This document shows, piece by piece, positions 32,560-43,400 of a DNA stretch of 64,000 nucleotides. Positions within the stretch are counted from its first letter, which is position 1. Each line of letters opens with the position of its first letter. The DNA is from Chara braunii (taxonomy: Eukaryota > Streptophyta > Charophyceae > Charales > Characeae), in assembly GCA_003427395.1 (NCBI GenBank), contig BFEA01000149.1:805564-869563 (forward strand). Reading direction: 5' to 3'. The translations under genes and the position numbers were made by a program. The notes beneath the pieces are model-generated. The model was not told the DNA's origin, ran no database searches, and saw only the letters and a list, made by a program, of their open reading frames with translations.

Positions 32560-34211
32560 GCCCTAGACAACAAATGGACCAAGTCTCTCCATCAGCAACT
32601 TAGGACCTTCCTGTGGAGAGGTAACCATGACTGTAAAAATGTCATTAGTAGAGTGTCATGGTCCTCAATTATCCAACCCAAGTCCAAAGGGGGTTTAGGA
32701 ATCATTGATCCCTCACTGCAAGCCATGACCCTCTCCATTCAATGGATCAAAAAATTATTACTCAACCCACAAACTTCGTGGAGCGGCCTGGCATGAGAAC
32801 AATTAAGGAGACCAGCCCCCAAGACAGATGAGACTATAGACCCAGCTATGTGGTTAGAAAATAGAAACTGGTCCATTCCAAGAGGCATAACCAAGGATAT
32901 AAACCCTCAACAAATGACAAACAAGGAGGCAGCCAGAAGAGATATCATTAATGATCTCTTCTGGCCAACTATCCTCAAAGCATGGAGAAGACTCCCCCTA
33001 CCAGACAACCACTATCCCCAACGGTGGGAAGAGATCAATCAACAATCATTATTCAACAATACCTGGGGCATAGACTCTCAAGGCGTTTCACTTCATCGTA
33101 ACGACAATCCATGGAAAGGGTGGATCAGAAAGGGGGTTACTAGGATCAAGGACATTTGGGATGAGACCTCTCTCAACTGAATTTATCCACAACTCCTCCA
33201 CAAGAAGCTTAAACACTGCCATCAAGCATAATTGTGTATCTGATTCCCATTGAATAAGTTAGAATTCTCAAGAAAGGGAGGAAGCTCCCGGAAAGTGATT
33301 GGGTCGCCACTAAGGAGAGTCTACATAAGATAGGTAACGTCCTTCTTATATCCCCTGATAAAGAAGCTTTAATCGCTCCCTACGAATTAAGTGAAGACAA
33401 TGTAATAAACCTTAGTAGTGACATAGTCCCAATTTGGATCCTTATGAATAAGATCTTCGGAATCAGAGTTTTACCAAGGGATGCTCAGTCGTGTCTCGCC
33501 TTCAGACCGTCTATACCTATCTCGGACCTCCCCATAGACCCAGCATGCTGGACATGGGGAGCCAAAAATAAGCTCACGAGGAATTTCAGTAGAAACTTAG
33601 ACGCCCTCTCAGTGAAGTCAACATACCAGATGATTAGACCGAAAATAAATCTAAAGGATAGGGTATTAGCGAGATGGATTTAACAGTTGAATATCAGCAA
33701 CGAAGAGTTGAGAGATATCAAATGGTTTAAAGATGCTAAAATTAAACCTTCCAAGATAGCTTCCCTCCAGTGGCAAATAGAGCACCGATGTCTTCCTACA
33801 AATGACTGACTAATAGATAGATCCTCTTTAGAGAAAGGGGGCATTGCTGAACCATGGTGTAAACTCTGCAATTCTGCATTCCCAAGCAGAAAGATCCTAG
33901 AAACGATTGAACATATATTCCTTGAGTGTCCTGGCTCAATCTGGTTGTGGAGATGGTGAGACCGTATATGGGACCGATTAGAAACTAAACGAAAATGGCC
34001 TTGGGGTTGGAAGGCAATTTTGCTTGAACACTGTTCCCCTGAACCAGAAGACAAATTCACACAAAACATTTTCTTCCTAGGCAGAAGAGCGGTGCTCTGG
34101 GCTATCTGGCTAAGCATAAATACCTAGTATGAATGGGAGGGTGCCAGATTAGATGGCGCAGAATTCACTGACTGCATAAAGCAACAGATCCAAAATCATA
34201 TACACCCAGGG

Positions 34212-34215
<4 letters not shown>
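32560..34215 (+). pseudogene. LINE-c ORF2: C-terminal half with zf-RVT finger
   Basis: FLWRGNHDCKNVISRVSW, SKGGLGIIDPS, a long middle (32,848-33,180; 33,270-33,683), then the finger IEHRCLPTND[stop]LIDRSS, C-K-L-C, IEHIFLECPGS and W-L-W-R-W[stop]D. The two TGAs at 33,807 and 33,957 fall exactly where LINE-a and LINE-b have Trp. Ends at H-P-G-Y then TAA at 34,216, running into poly(A). Confidence 0.82.
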
Positions 34216-34249
<34 letters not shown>

Positions 34250-34735
34250 NNNNNNNNNNNNNNNNNNNNNNNNNNNNNNNNNNNNNNNNNNNNNNNNNNN
34301 NNNNNNNNNNNNNNNNNNNNNNNNNNNNNNNNNNNNNNNNNNNNNNNNNNNNNNNNNNNNNNNNNNNNNNNNNNNNNNNNNNNNNNNNNNNNNNNNNNNN
34401 NNNNNNNNNNNNNNNNNNNNNNNNNNNNNNNNNNNNNNNNNNNNNNNNNNNNNNNNNNNNNNNNNNNNNNNNNNNNNNNNNNNNNNNNNNNNNNNNNNNN
34501 NNNNNNNNNNNNNNNNNNNNNNNNNNNNNNNNNNNNNNNNNNNNNNNNNNNNNNNNNNNNNNNNNNNNNNNNNNNNNNNNNNNNNNNNNNNNNNNNNNNN
34601 NNNNNNNNNNNNNNNNNNNNNNNNNNNNNNNNNNNNNNNNNNNNNNNNNNNNNNNNNNNNNNNNNNNNNNNNNNNNNNNNNNNNNNNNNNNNNNNNNNNN
34701 NNNNNNNNNNNNNNNNNNNNNNNNNNNNNNNNNNN
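34250..34735. other. Assembly gap (486 N)
   Basis: Begins inside the poly(A) of LINE-c and ends in the C-terminus of a LINE on the - strand. Confidence 0.99.
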
Positions 34736-35199
34736 GTCCGGCAATGGGGGGAAGAGGGGGGAGGCAAGGGGGGGGCTGTGTAGGCAGTGGGTGGGGTAAG
34801 GGGCGATGGGCCGCTTGGCCAAGGTGGTGGGGACTGCTGGGACTGTGGGGGTATAACTGCGGGCGGGGACAGTACGGGAGCCTGGATGGGCGGTTGCCCA
34901 TCTATGACAGAGTGCAGTGGGTGGAACTGTGTGGCCTGGAGAAGGAGGATCAGTGGCTGGCCCGGCACTGGGCGCCGTGGGCGGTGGGTGACCGGGAGAT
35001 GTCTCCACTGCCACTGGCGCTCGTTCTGCCACCAAGGCTTTCGCAGCAGGCGTTGTGTTGCATCCACTTCCCCCAGTTTCCTCTCCGGGTCTAGCCACAT
35101 CTGCTCAAAGGGGGTTATCACCGTTATCTGTTCTGTTTGCCGGAGATGGTCTGTTGTCTGTCTTGGTGACCCTCGACCTTTCTGATAAGTGTGCATCAT
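34736..35199 (-). pseudogene. LINE-d fragment: ORF2 C-terminus, minus strand
   Basis: Open from 35,199 downwards into the gap. It reads a basic helix with FEQMWLDPERKLGEVD, matching the W-L-D-P end of LINE-a ORF2 (about 20,915), then WW and a long Pro/Ser/His-rich tail like that of 20,977-21,501. Only the extreme C-terminus is present, so it is a 5'-truncated insertion whose 3' end lies in the gap. Confidence 0.65.
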
Positions 35200-35294
35200 T
35201 TGCTTCTCTACTTAGCCCCTTTTTTTTTTCGAACTTTATTTCTGAATATTCTGGAACGTTTTCTCAGCTGAAGTTCTTTGTACAATCTTCATAT

Positions 35295-35345
35295 GGGACG
35301 CTGGGCGTGTTTGCCTGCACGTGCGCTCCCTACGAATAGATTGGA
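35295..35345 (+). repeat. Tail-A core copy, plus orientation
   Basis: GGGACGCTGGGCGTGTTTGC then GCTCCCTACGAATAGATTGG; diverged core motif without a clear hairpin or poly(A). Confidence 0.5.
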
Positions 35346-35422
35346 TCTTTTTCCAAGAAAGGATTGGAAGGACGTCATGAACAGCTACAAGGTGCTAAAA
35401 CTACTATGTGCTACACATCCAC

Positions 35423-35504
35423 TCTATGAGCACCACGGTGGTTAACAGTTTACCATGAGTATAGTTGAGCATGGTAAAGTGTTGATCGCTGTGATGCTCA
35501 TAGA
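35423..35504. other. Long imperfect hairpin (35-nt arms)
   Basis: The left arm starts TCTATGAGCACCACGG (35,423) and ends TTTACCATG. The right arm starts CATGGTAAAG (35,470) and ends TGATGCTCATAGA (35,504). About 29 of 35 positions pair; loop 12 bases. Shape resembles a microRNA precursor or a very short MITE. Confidence 0.5.
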
Positions 35505-35509
35505 ATCAT

Positions 35510-36539
35510 CGCAGATGTGCATGTCGCACGACGGACCGCAACCAGCACGGCTTAATCACCACGTACACATACCAAGTGAAGTTGCAGCAGCATCAGCACA
35601 AAAGTATGTTGCCTGAAAGTATCCCCAAATACAGCTATAATGACTGGGCATTCTGTCCGGGTGAAGATGGTAGCTCATATGAGTCCCTCTATGTTCGACA
35701 GGGGCCAAAACTACGGTCAGCTGGGCCAGGCTGCACCTGATCATCATCAACACCCCCAATAGCAAATCATGCGGCGCCAGAGGGGCATCTCGAATCCACC
35801 AGAATTCTGGCCAGGCTAGTTCTGGCATTTCCAAACCTGAGCAAGCTGATCACGCGCTTATCCCTTTTTTATTCAGCCTGTCATTTTTATTTTTGTTTGG
35901 ACCATTTCTGGATTTGTAACTGTAATTTTCTTGCACAGGCACCATGCTAATCTTATCTGCAGCATTCCAATTTTAACGACTGTCATCTTAACTTTTGCAG
36001 CCATGCCCAATTTTCTGTGTGTTGGGCATCACTGTCCACTACTCACCAAATGTGCAAAACGAGAATGAATCTTCCGCTAGAACATGGCCATATTTTTTGT
36101 CTTTTGTGCATATGGTGAGTAGCGGAGAGAGGCCCATAATTGTTCCATTCCCAAATGGCACTTTTGAAGTGTCTTAATTTGTCTTGCACATTGACCTGCA
36201 GTCTGCATTCTCGTTGTCAGACTGTCATCGTCAGGCTTCTGTTAATGACGACCTCGCCTACGGACCGTGGGATGCATCTGAATCACCCAGATCTGCAAGG
36301 CGGTCCTTTTCTCCATTTCCATGCTCACCTGACTGGCTGGTCCACCCAACTATCATATAATGATGATGTCATAATCATATCATAAATGGATGATGATTGT
36401 CACAATGCCCCTCTTCAATATTCACCTCTCATAATTCATGAGATCCTAAGATGAGCATCACGCAGGCCGACAATGCATCACTGACAGGACTACTGAATCC
36501 CCAGAGGAGGCGGATGAATTCCCCCTCTTCCCGTTTGTG

Positions 36540-36540
<1 letters not shown>
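35510..36540. other. No gene; small repeats
   Basis: Contains a family-C arm (35,620-35,680) and the first MITE-F copy (listed separately). The remainder has no ORF with protein character. Confidence 0.5.
36010..36145. mobile_element. MITE-F copy 1
   Basis: Terminal inverted repeats: CCACTACTCACCAAATGTGC on the left, and GCATATGGTGAGTAGCGG followed by GGCCCATA on the right. Between them lies AACGAGAATGAATCTTCCGC, also found in copy 2 at 37,985-38,122. About 130 bases, non-coding. Confidence 0.65.

Positions 36541-36543
<3 letters not shown>

Positions 36544-36620
<77 letters not shown>
36544..36620. repeat. (GA)n microsatellite, about 38 units
   Basis: Uninterrupted GAGAGA for about 77 bases. 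Confidence 0.98.
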
Positions 36621-36623
<3 letters not shown>

Positions 36624-36809
36624 CGGGGCGATGGCAGAGGGGGGCGTGGAGAGGTGATCATATATTGCCTTGTACAATTCGGGTGAATGCCCGGCAATGT
36701 AATTTTGGTGTTCAGAGTAGCGCTGTCGGAATGCATGTGGGCATCTACCAGTCCTGCACAGTGCGCATCTAATAGTCCAGTTGCATTCTGCATTGCATAC
36801 TACGTAAGA

Positions 36810-37085
36810 AATCGTTTTTTTCAGTTGACAAACAACCAGTGCCCCTGTCTTTATCTCCTCCTGGTTTGCATCGCAACAGTTACTTTAATGAGAGATCCAA
36901 CAATTAACCCAGAACAGAAAGAACAATGGCTTTGGGTCTTTGACACACCTTTTGGACGATTGTTTCAAAGGAAATCTAACGTTAACAAGAGAGCATGGGC
37001 CTCCGCCGCACTACTCACGGAACGAAAAAAGACTCGAATAGCAGAACACATATTTCCACAGAATATGGCTGGATACACCTATTTA
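36810..37085 (+). other. Possible orphan exon or ORF fragment, unknown
   Basis: An open stretch with ordinary protein character, MRDPTINPEQKEQWLWVF then KRAWASAALLTERKKTRI then EHIFPQNMAGY, unlike the surrounding repeats. It is preceded by CGTTTTTTTCAG (36,813-36,824), which looks like a plant 3' splice site. Neither a downstream exon nor a family is recognised. It could equally be a fragment of an unknown mobile element. Confidence 0.3.
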
Positions 37086-37136
37086 CTGCTGATAGTACCC
37101 GATGTATGTTGCTCCCTTCGGGCCTCGGCACACCAC

Positions 37137-37160
37137 TCTTGAAAATATATTTTCAAGAGT
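37137..37160. repeat. Perfect 24-bp palindrome and related short repeats
   Basis: CTCTTGAAAATATATTTTCAAGAG is its own reverse complement (24 bases; half-site CTCTTGAAAATA). CTCTTGAAAG-like half-sites recur at about 37,181, 37,425, 37,437 and 37,470. Confidence 0.6.
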
Positions 37161-37984
37161 CTCTACACAGCCACACAGCCTCTTGAAAGTGTTGGCGGAA
37201 AAAATATCTTCAAGAGGTGTCCGAAGTGGGTTTCATGAGTTCCCCTTGAAATGCCCAATTCCTCAGTCTGCAAAACTCAAGGTTTCAGGTGTGCTCGAAG
37301 TTTCAAGACGTGTCAGGCACACGTCTCAGCAAACAACCAAAATATTCGTGTGTCTTTTATGCATCATGTCGACGAGAGTCACACTTTCTTCAATATTGCT
37401 GTGTGGAGAAGGGCCAAAAACTCTTGAAAGTACAACTCTTGAAAATGTCTGAGAGCTTTTGAAACTTTTCATCATTTCAAGAGCGGTGCGGCGAGGCCCT
37501 TCTGTGGGAAGATGCATTTTTTTTGGTTCCGAGAGTAGTGGATAGAGGCCTTGCACAAGGGCCTTAAAAAAAAAAAGAGAAAAAAAAAAGTGGTGAGGCC
37601 CTAGCCCCCATGTTGCCATGGGAGAGACCTATCTTGAGCCCTCATATTAAATCCAACAACTCCAATGCTTATCATAAATAGAAGCTGGGCTTAAGTTTTG
37701 CAGCATTTGGAACCCAAATTTGCAACCCGAATGAGAGATTCTGTCTGGCCGTTTTTTTTCTCTGAAGATCAACTGCTAGTGTCTCTTGAGTCCATGCGAC
37801 TGGGCGAATTGCATAACCGTGTCTCTCACACATCATTGCAGACCTCTGATGGTGATCCAAACTGAGGTCCACTTAATTTTTCTGGCAAAATGTTCTGACA
37901 TTTGGCAGGATGGAGTCGCAGAATCTTACCAAAACCGAGAGCCCGACTCTGACAAGTTTCTTTCCCTTCCCACTCACTAATAAT
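37160..37984. other. No gene; tail fragment near 37,540-37,590
   Basis: GGATAGAGGCCTTGCACAAG followed by GGCCTT and an A-rich run (37,540-37,590) matches the end of the minus-strand tail copy at 48,246-48,300. It marks a + strand retroposon 3' end. The rest shows nothing supportable. Confidence 0.45.
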
Positions 37985-38122
37985 AGGCGGCATAGGGCCT
38001 CGCTGAACTACTCAGGAAATGTGCAAAATGAGAATGAATCTTCCGCTAGAACATGGAATGATGCACCACCATATTTTTTGTCCTTTGTGCATGTGGTGAG
38101 TAGTGGAGCCAGGCCCATAGTT
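37985..38122. mobile_element. MITE-F copy 2
   Basis: Same inverted repeats and core as 36,010-36,145, with a 10-base insertion (AATGATGCAC) after CTAGAACATGG. Outer ends read AGGGCCTC on the left and CAGGCCCATAG on the right, so the terminal repeat probably starts TATGGGCCT. It ends directly at a poly(T) tract. Confidence 0.65.
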
Positions 38123-38250
38123 TTTTTTTTTTTTTTTTTTTTTTAAGCCCAGGGTGTTGTAGAGCCGAGGACTAGACCCGCGGTGATTGCTGGTAGCGGC
38201 AGCCAATGGTTGTCCTGACAGGAGAGGCCACCCACCCTACCCATCCCCAC
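38121..38250 (-). repeat. SINE-B copy 1 (poly(A) tail on minus strand)
   Basis: T run 38,121-38,144, then AAGCCCAGGGTGTTGTAGAG and GGCAGCCAATGGTTGTCCTG, then CTACCCATCCCCAC. The same roughly 110 bases recur at 48,930-49,036. The CCCAGGG-T-poly(A) end resembles the 3' end of LINE-c (CACCCAGGGTATT then A run), so LINE-c-type machinery may mobilise it. Confidence 0.65.
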
Positions 38251-38594
38251 GTTAATACTCCCCGCACACCCCCTGTCCCTACTATCCTACCTCAGTGTGA
38301 CCAGCACTCAGGACCATCACCCTACCAGTATTGAGGGCAACTTCGACCAGAGTCACCAGACAGCAGTGACAAGCACCAGGACTGGGCCAACCTCCCAGGC
38401 CTGATGGAAGCGGTGACAAGCACCAAGGCTGGCCAACCTCCCAGCCCTGGAATGGTACCCTACCAGTATAGAGGGCAACTTGGACCAGACAGCAGTGACA
38501 AGCACCAAGCCTGTGTATGAGTGTGTGCCCAGAGGCTGTGTATGTTTGTATGGGCCGTGTGTTTTGTATCTGCCTGAAGGCTACGTGTGCCCTT

Positions 38595-38725
38595 GTAACT
38601 GTCTAGCGAGATGTATGTGCCCGAATGCCAGATATGTGCAGTCTATGTGTGCTCTGTGTAACTATATAGCGAGATGTATGTGCCCGAAGGCCAGATATGT
38701 GCAGTGCTATGCAGAGGGAACTATG
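38595..38725 (+). repeat. Imperfect tandem repeat coding a Cys-rich stretch
   Basis: GTAACTGTCTAGCGAGATG... and GTAACTATATAGCGAGATG... (63 bases apart) repeat a roughly 50-base unit. The surrounding open frame (38,480-38,815) would encode a Cys-rich peptide (C-x-C-x-x-R-C-M-C-P twice). I see no start context or homology; more likely just a repeat. Confidence 0.45.
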
Positions 38726-38780
38726 TGTCGGTTTGAAGAGATGACAGGCCAAGCTGGACAAGAAACGCCCCCAAAGTCCC

Positions 38781-38850
38781 AAGCCAGACTCGAACCCGTG
38801 ATCTATGACATGTGACCTGAAGACTCTACTATTCGAGCAACAATCGCAAA
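38781..38850 (-). repeat. tRNA-derived SINE head 1
   Basis: On the - strand: TTGCTCGAATAGTAGAGTC (degenerate A box) and, about 40 bases on, ACGGGTTCGAGTCTGG (B box GGTTCGANNC). No tRNA-like acceptor pairing was found, so this is a SINE head or tRNA pseudogene. Shares ATCACGGGTTC with the copy at 47,975. Confidence 0.5.
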
Positions 38851-39077
38851 CAGCCGCTGTGTGTGATATGCTGGACTGGGGAGATCAACAGAACAACCAC
38901 GAGCAACAGCCACAAGCAACCCACGCAGTATCAAGACCCGACATACAAGACCATGGACAACCCTTGGGTGGTGCGCAGGCAGTCTCTGTATAAACTTACT
39001 GTGCGTCAGCCCAAGGGAATGTGTGTCCAGCCGTGCGTCATTTTAACGCCCTGCCAGTGTCCACGCGCAAGGCTGCA

Positions 39078-39150
39078 ATTGAGTTTTGAACCCGCAACCT
39101 CATACCACAATGCCCATTTCCAACCGGTGCTCTAACCACTGAGCTACATC
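39078..39150 (-). repeat. tRNA-derived SINE head 2
   Basis: On the - strand: GTAGCTCAGTGGTTAGAGCA (perfect A box with paired D arm GCTC/GAGC) and, about 45 bases later, GCGGGTTCAAAACTC (B box). The T stem is not complementary, which argues against a working tRNA gene. Confidence 0.6.
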
Positions 39151-39231
39151 AACTGGAGCCTCAGGTAGTAACCAACCAGAAAAGTCTGAGGGGCAGAGAT
39201 AACCCCTTTGTGTTTGAAAGGACAAAATTTG

Positions 39232-39333
39232 CTTGGTCAGAATGTACCTTGGGCTCTGCTCATCCAGGTGCTCTTTTTATGTGTCCTTGGTCAGAATGTA
39301 CCTGGAGCTCTGCTCATCCAGGTGCTCTTTTTT
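39232..39333. repeat. Tandem duplication, about 54-bp unit
   Basis: CTTGGTCAGAATGTACCT[T/G]G and CTCTGCTCATCCAGGTGCTC occur twice in succession. Confidence 0.8.
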
Positions 39334-39344
39334 TATTGTCTTTC

Positions 39345-40490
39345 TTTTTCTTCTTCTTTTCCTTTTTCCAGAACTGAATGTTCCTTTGAGGGCCCAGTGC
39401 CCTAGGCAAATGGGAGACAGGGACTCCCGGTGCCTTGCCACACTACTGACTTTACAAGAAAAAAATGTGAGTGCATCTTCCTGCAGAAGGTCGCGGGACA
39501 CAGCCGTTATTGCCAAATGTAGCAGATGTATATTGACACGTTCTGTGGGAGTATGAGCTCGTGTTCTTCTTGTTTTCAGTGTACCAGGGAATCCCAGTCT
39601 CTCTCCATAAACTTGCTGGGCCAGTTCTTCCTGCAGATGGTTAAGATCATGCCCAACTGGTTCCGAAAAGGGCCAAACACCAAGCCCATGTGGCTGAATG
39701 GAACACGGATGTCACTGTTAAACCACCCGTAGTTCTGAGCCAATTGTTCCCAACCAGAACTTCTGCTGCACGCTGATTTTTGTCGGACCCGCGAAGGAGC
39801 AAAATCAGTGTTTTGTTGGTGGGCGCCGCTAGCTTGGTATAACTGAGACCCAAAAGAGGCAGCACGTCATCGGCTGGATAGGAACAAAATAGCTGGGAAA
39901 AGTAGTGGTGGTGTAAACCACCAGTACATTTCCCAGCTATTGTTTCGAAGTCACAGTTTGCATGCTGCCGCAACTTTCGAGGCTCGGCCGCCGGAGCAAA
40001 ATGGCTGGTAGCGCCAGCCAAAAGGAGGCCCGAGCCGGTTCGATTTCCTTTTAGCGCATCACGTGTCCAGCCCTGGAGAAAATTGCCTCTGAAGTACTGG
40101 TGGGTTCAAATCCTTACTGGATCAGATGCTCATTATGGTGTTAGGGGCCACCCGCCTCCTTTTGGGAAAAAAGGGGCCAACACTCAGGGTCCAAGAGTCA
40201 GAACATTGAAGTAAGGCCTTGGCTCAAGAACTACGAAGATGGAAAAGATGGAAAAAGGTCTGGAAGAAATGGCTAGGTCTGCAAGAATCAGATGATGATC
40301 TGAAGAAAGTCAAACAAGCAGGGTTTCTCGAAAGAAGGTTAACGACACCTCTTTTTTCACTACACTAGGAATTCTCGTATCGCAGTCCTATATTCTATCA
40401 CTTCAGACGAGTATTTTCACTAGCATCTTTGGAAAGTTTCAAGATTTACAGTACCGACATTTTCCTTAGATGCTTTATTGCCAAGTCGGT
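39345..40490. other. No gene; hairpin and SINE-like pieces
   Basis: Contains the hairpin AATAGCTGGGAAA.../...TTTCCCAGCTATT (39,889-39,943). Two + strand B-box-like words follow, GGTTCGATTTCC (40,038) and GGGTTCAAATCC (40,103), suggesting decayed tRNA-derived SINEs. Nothing else supportable. Confidence 0.45.
39889..39943. repeat. Strong hairpin
   Basis: AATAGCTGGGAAA pairs with TTTCCCAGCTATT, with an inner GTGGTG/CACCAC stem around TGTAAAC. Likely the core of a foldback repeat, since GGCAGCA and TGCTGCC flank it at matching distance. Confidence 0.6.
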
Positions 40491-40494
40491 TGGA

Positions 40495-43400
40495 TAGGCA
40501 GACAATTTCAACACTTCGGTTCGTTGATAACTTTCACTATCGTCCACACAGCAGGAGGAGGGAGGGTGCAACAATTTCAGGTTTTCACTACTTTCACCAC
40601 TTCGGTACGTTCACATCCTTCACCATCGTCCACGCTAAAGCGAAGGAAGCCAAGGCAAAGGAGGAGCAATTCAGACCTTCACTTCTTTCACCACTTTAGT
40701 ACATTCACATTTTTCACCATCGTCCAAGCCAAGGGAAAGGAAGTCAAGGGAAAAGAGGGGCACTTTCAGACCTTCACTACTTTCACCACTTCAGTCCGTT
40801 TACATATTTCACCATCGTCCAAGGCAAGGGAAAGGAGGGGTAATTTCAACCCTTCACTCCTTTCACCCCTTCAGTACGTTCACATCTTTCACCATCATCC
40901 AAGCCAAGGCAAAATAAGCCAACGGAAAAAAGCGGCAATTTCAGGCCTTCACTACTTTCACCACTTCACTCCGTTCACATCTTTCACCACCGTCCAAGCC
41001 AAGGGAAAGGAGGCGCAATTTCATGCCTTCACTCTTTTTACCACTTCAGTCTGTTCATATCTTTCACCATCGGGCAAGCCAAGGGAAAGTAAAGGCAATT
41101 TCAAGTCTTCACTTCTTTCACCACTTCAGTACGTTCACATTTTTCACCATCGTACAAGCCAAGGGAAAGGAGGGACAATTTCAGTCCTTCACTCTTTTCA
41201 TCACTTCAGTACGTTCACATCTTTCACCATCGTCCAAGCCAAGGAAAAGGGGGGGGCAATTTCAGACCTTCACTACTTTCACCACTTCAGTCCGTTCACT
41301 TCTATCATCATCGTCCAAGCCAAGGGAAAAGAGGGGCAATTTCAGGCCTTCACTACTTTCACAACTTCAGTACGTTCACATCTTTCACCATCGTGCAAGC
41401 CAAGGGAAAGGAGGGGCAATTTCATGCCTTCACTCCTTTCACCACTTCAGTACGTTCATATTTTTTCACCATCGTCAAAGTCAAGAGAAAAGAGGGGCAA
41501 TTTCGGGCCTTCACTCATTTCACCACTTCAGTATGTTCACATCTTTCACCATTGTCCAAGCCAAGGGAAAGGAAGTTAAGGGAAAAGAGGGTCAATTTCA
41601 AGTCTTCACTACTTTCACCAATCCAGTGTGTTCACATATGTCACCATCGTCCAAGGCAAGGGAAACTATTTTCAACACTTCAGTCCGTTCACATCTTTCA
41701 CCATCGTGCAAGCCAAGGGAAAGGAGGGGCTATTTCAGGCCTTCACTCCTTTGACCACTTCAGTACGTTCACATCTTTCACCATCGTGCAAACCAAGGGA
41801 AAGAGAGGGTAATTTCATGACTTCACTTCTTTCACCACTTCATTACGTTCACATCATTCATCATCGTCCAAGTCAAGGGAAAGGGGGGGTGATTTCAAAC
41901 CTTCACTACTTTTACCACTTCAGTCCATTGACATCTTTCACCATCATCCAGACCAAGGGAAAGAGGAGGCAATTTTGAGGTCTTCACTACTTTCACCACT
42001 TTGGTCCATTCACATCTTTCACCATCGTGCAAACCAAGGGAAAGGAGGGGCAATTTTAAGTCTTCACTCCTTTCACCACTTCAGTACGTTCACATCTTTC
42101 ACCATTGTGCAAGCAAAGGGAAAAGTCTTCACTTCTTTCACCACTTAAGTACGTTCACATTTTTCACCATCGTCCAAGCCAAGGGAAAGGAGGGGCGATT
42201 TCATACCTTCACTTCATTCACCACTTTAGTACATTCACATCTTTCACCATCGTCCAAGCCAAGAGAAAGAAAGGCAAGGGAAAGGAGGGGCAATTTCAAA
42301 CCTTCACTACTTTCACCAGTTCAGTTCGTTCATATTTTTCATCATAGTCCAAGGCATGGGAAAAGAGGGGTAATTTCAGGTCTTCACTCTTTTGACCACT
42401 TCAGTATGTTCGCATCTTTTAGCATCATCAAAACCATAAGAAAGGAAGTCAATGGAAAGGAGGGGTTATTTCAGACCTTTTACCACTTAAGTCCGTTCAC
42501 ATTTTTCACCATCGTCCAAGTCAAGGGAAGGAGGGACAATTTCAGACCTTCACTACTTTCACCACTTCAGTCCGTTCATATCTTTCACCATCGTGCAAGT
42601 CAAGGGAAAGTAGGAGCAATTTCAGACCTTCACTTCTTTCACCACTTCAGGACGTTTACATTTTTCACTATCGTACAAGTCAACGGAAAGGAGGGGCAAT
42701 TTCAGGCCTTCACTCCTTTCATCACTTTAGGACGTTCACATCTTGTACCATCATCAAAGCCAAGGAAAAGGGGGGAGAATTTCAGACCTTCACTACTTTC
42801 ACCACTTCAACTCATTCATATTCTTCACCAATAGTCCAAGCGAAAGGAAAGGGGAGGCGATTGCATACATTCGCTACTTTGACCACTTCAGTCCATTCAC
42901 GTCTTTCACCATCGTGTAAGCCAAGGGAAAGGAGGGGCAATTTTAAACCTTCACTCCTTCAACCACTTCAGTACGTTCACATTTTTCACCATCGTGCAAG
43001 CCTAGGGAAAGGAGGGGCAGTTTCATACCTTCACTCCTTTCACAACTTCAGTACGTTCACATCTTTCACCATCGTCCAAGCCAAGGGAAAGGAGGGGCAA
43101 TTTCATGCGTTTAATCCTTTCACCACTTAAGTATATCTTTCACCATCGTCAAAGCCAAAGAAAACGAAGCCAAGGGAAATGAGGGACAATTTCAGGCCTT
43201 CACTACTTTCATCACTTCAGTCCGTTCATATCTTTGACCATTGTCCAAGTCAAGAGAAAGGAGGGGCAACTGCATGCCTGCACTCCTTTCACCACTTCAA
43301 TACGTTAACATTTTTCACCATTGTCCAAGCCAAGGGAAAGGATGCACAATTTCAAACCTTCACTACTTTCATCACTTCAGTTTGTTCACGTATTTCATCA

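Larger units (their letters stand above)
29270..34249 (+). mobile_element. LINE-c: AT-rich LINE with poly(A)
   Basis: Endonuclease, RT and zf-RVT in order on the + strand, ending in CACCCAGGGTATT and a 34-base A run (34,216-34,249) at the edge of an N gap. More AT-rich and more diverged than LINE-a and LINE-b, so a different family. It carries an internal RT duplication (31,674-32,090), a 182-bp insertion with 7-bp target duplication (32,365-32,546) and many stops. Confidence 0.88.

Noticed and set aside
36429-36793. Ser-Leu or Arg-Glu repeat ORFs
   Set aside because: Translation of the (GA)n microsatellite.
38480-38815. Cys-rich secreted peptide gene
   Set aside because: The cysteines come from a TGT/TGC-rich tandem repeat; no signal peptide, and a tRNA-derived repeat lies at its 3' end.
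39078-39150. Functional tRNA gene
   Set aside because: A and B boxes and D arm are good, but T-arm pairing is missing and no acceptor stem can be formed; a SINE head fits better.
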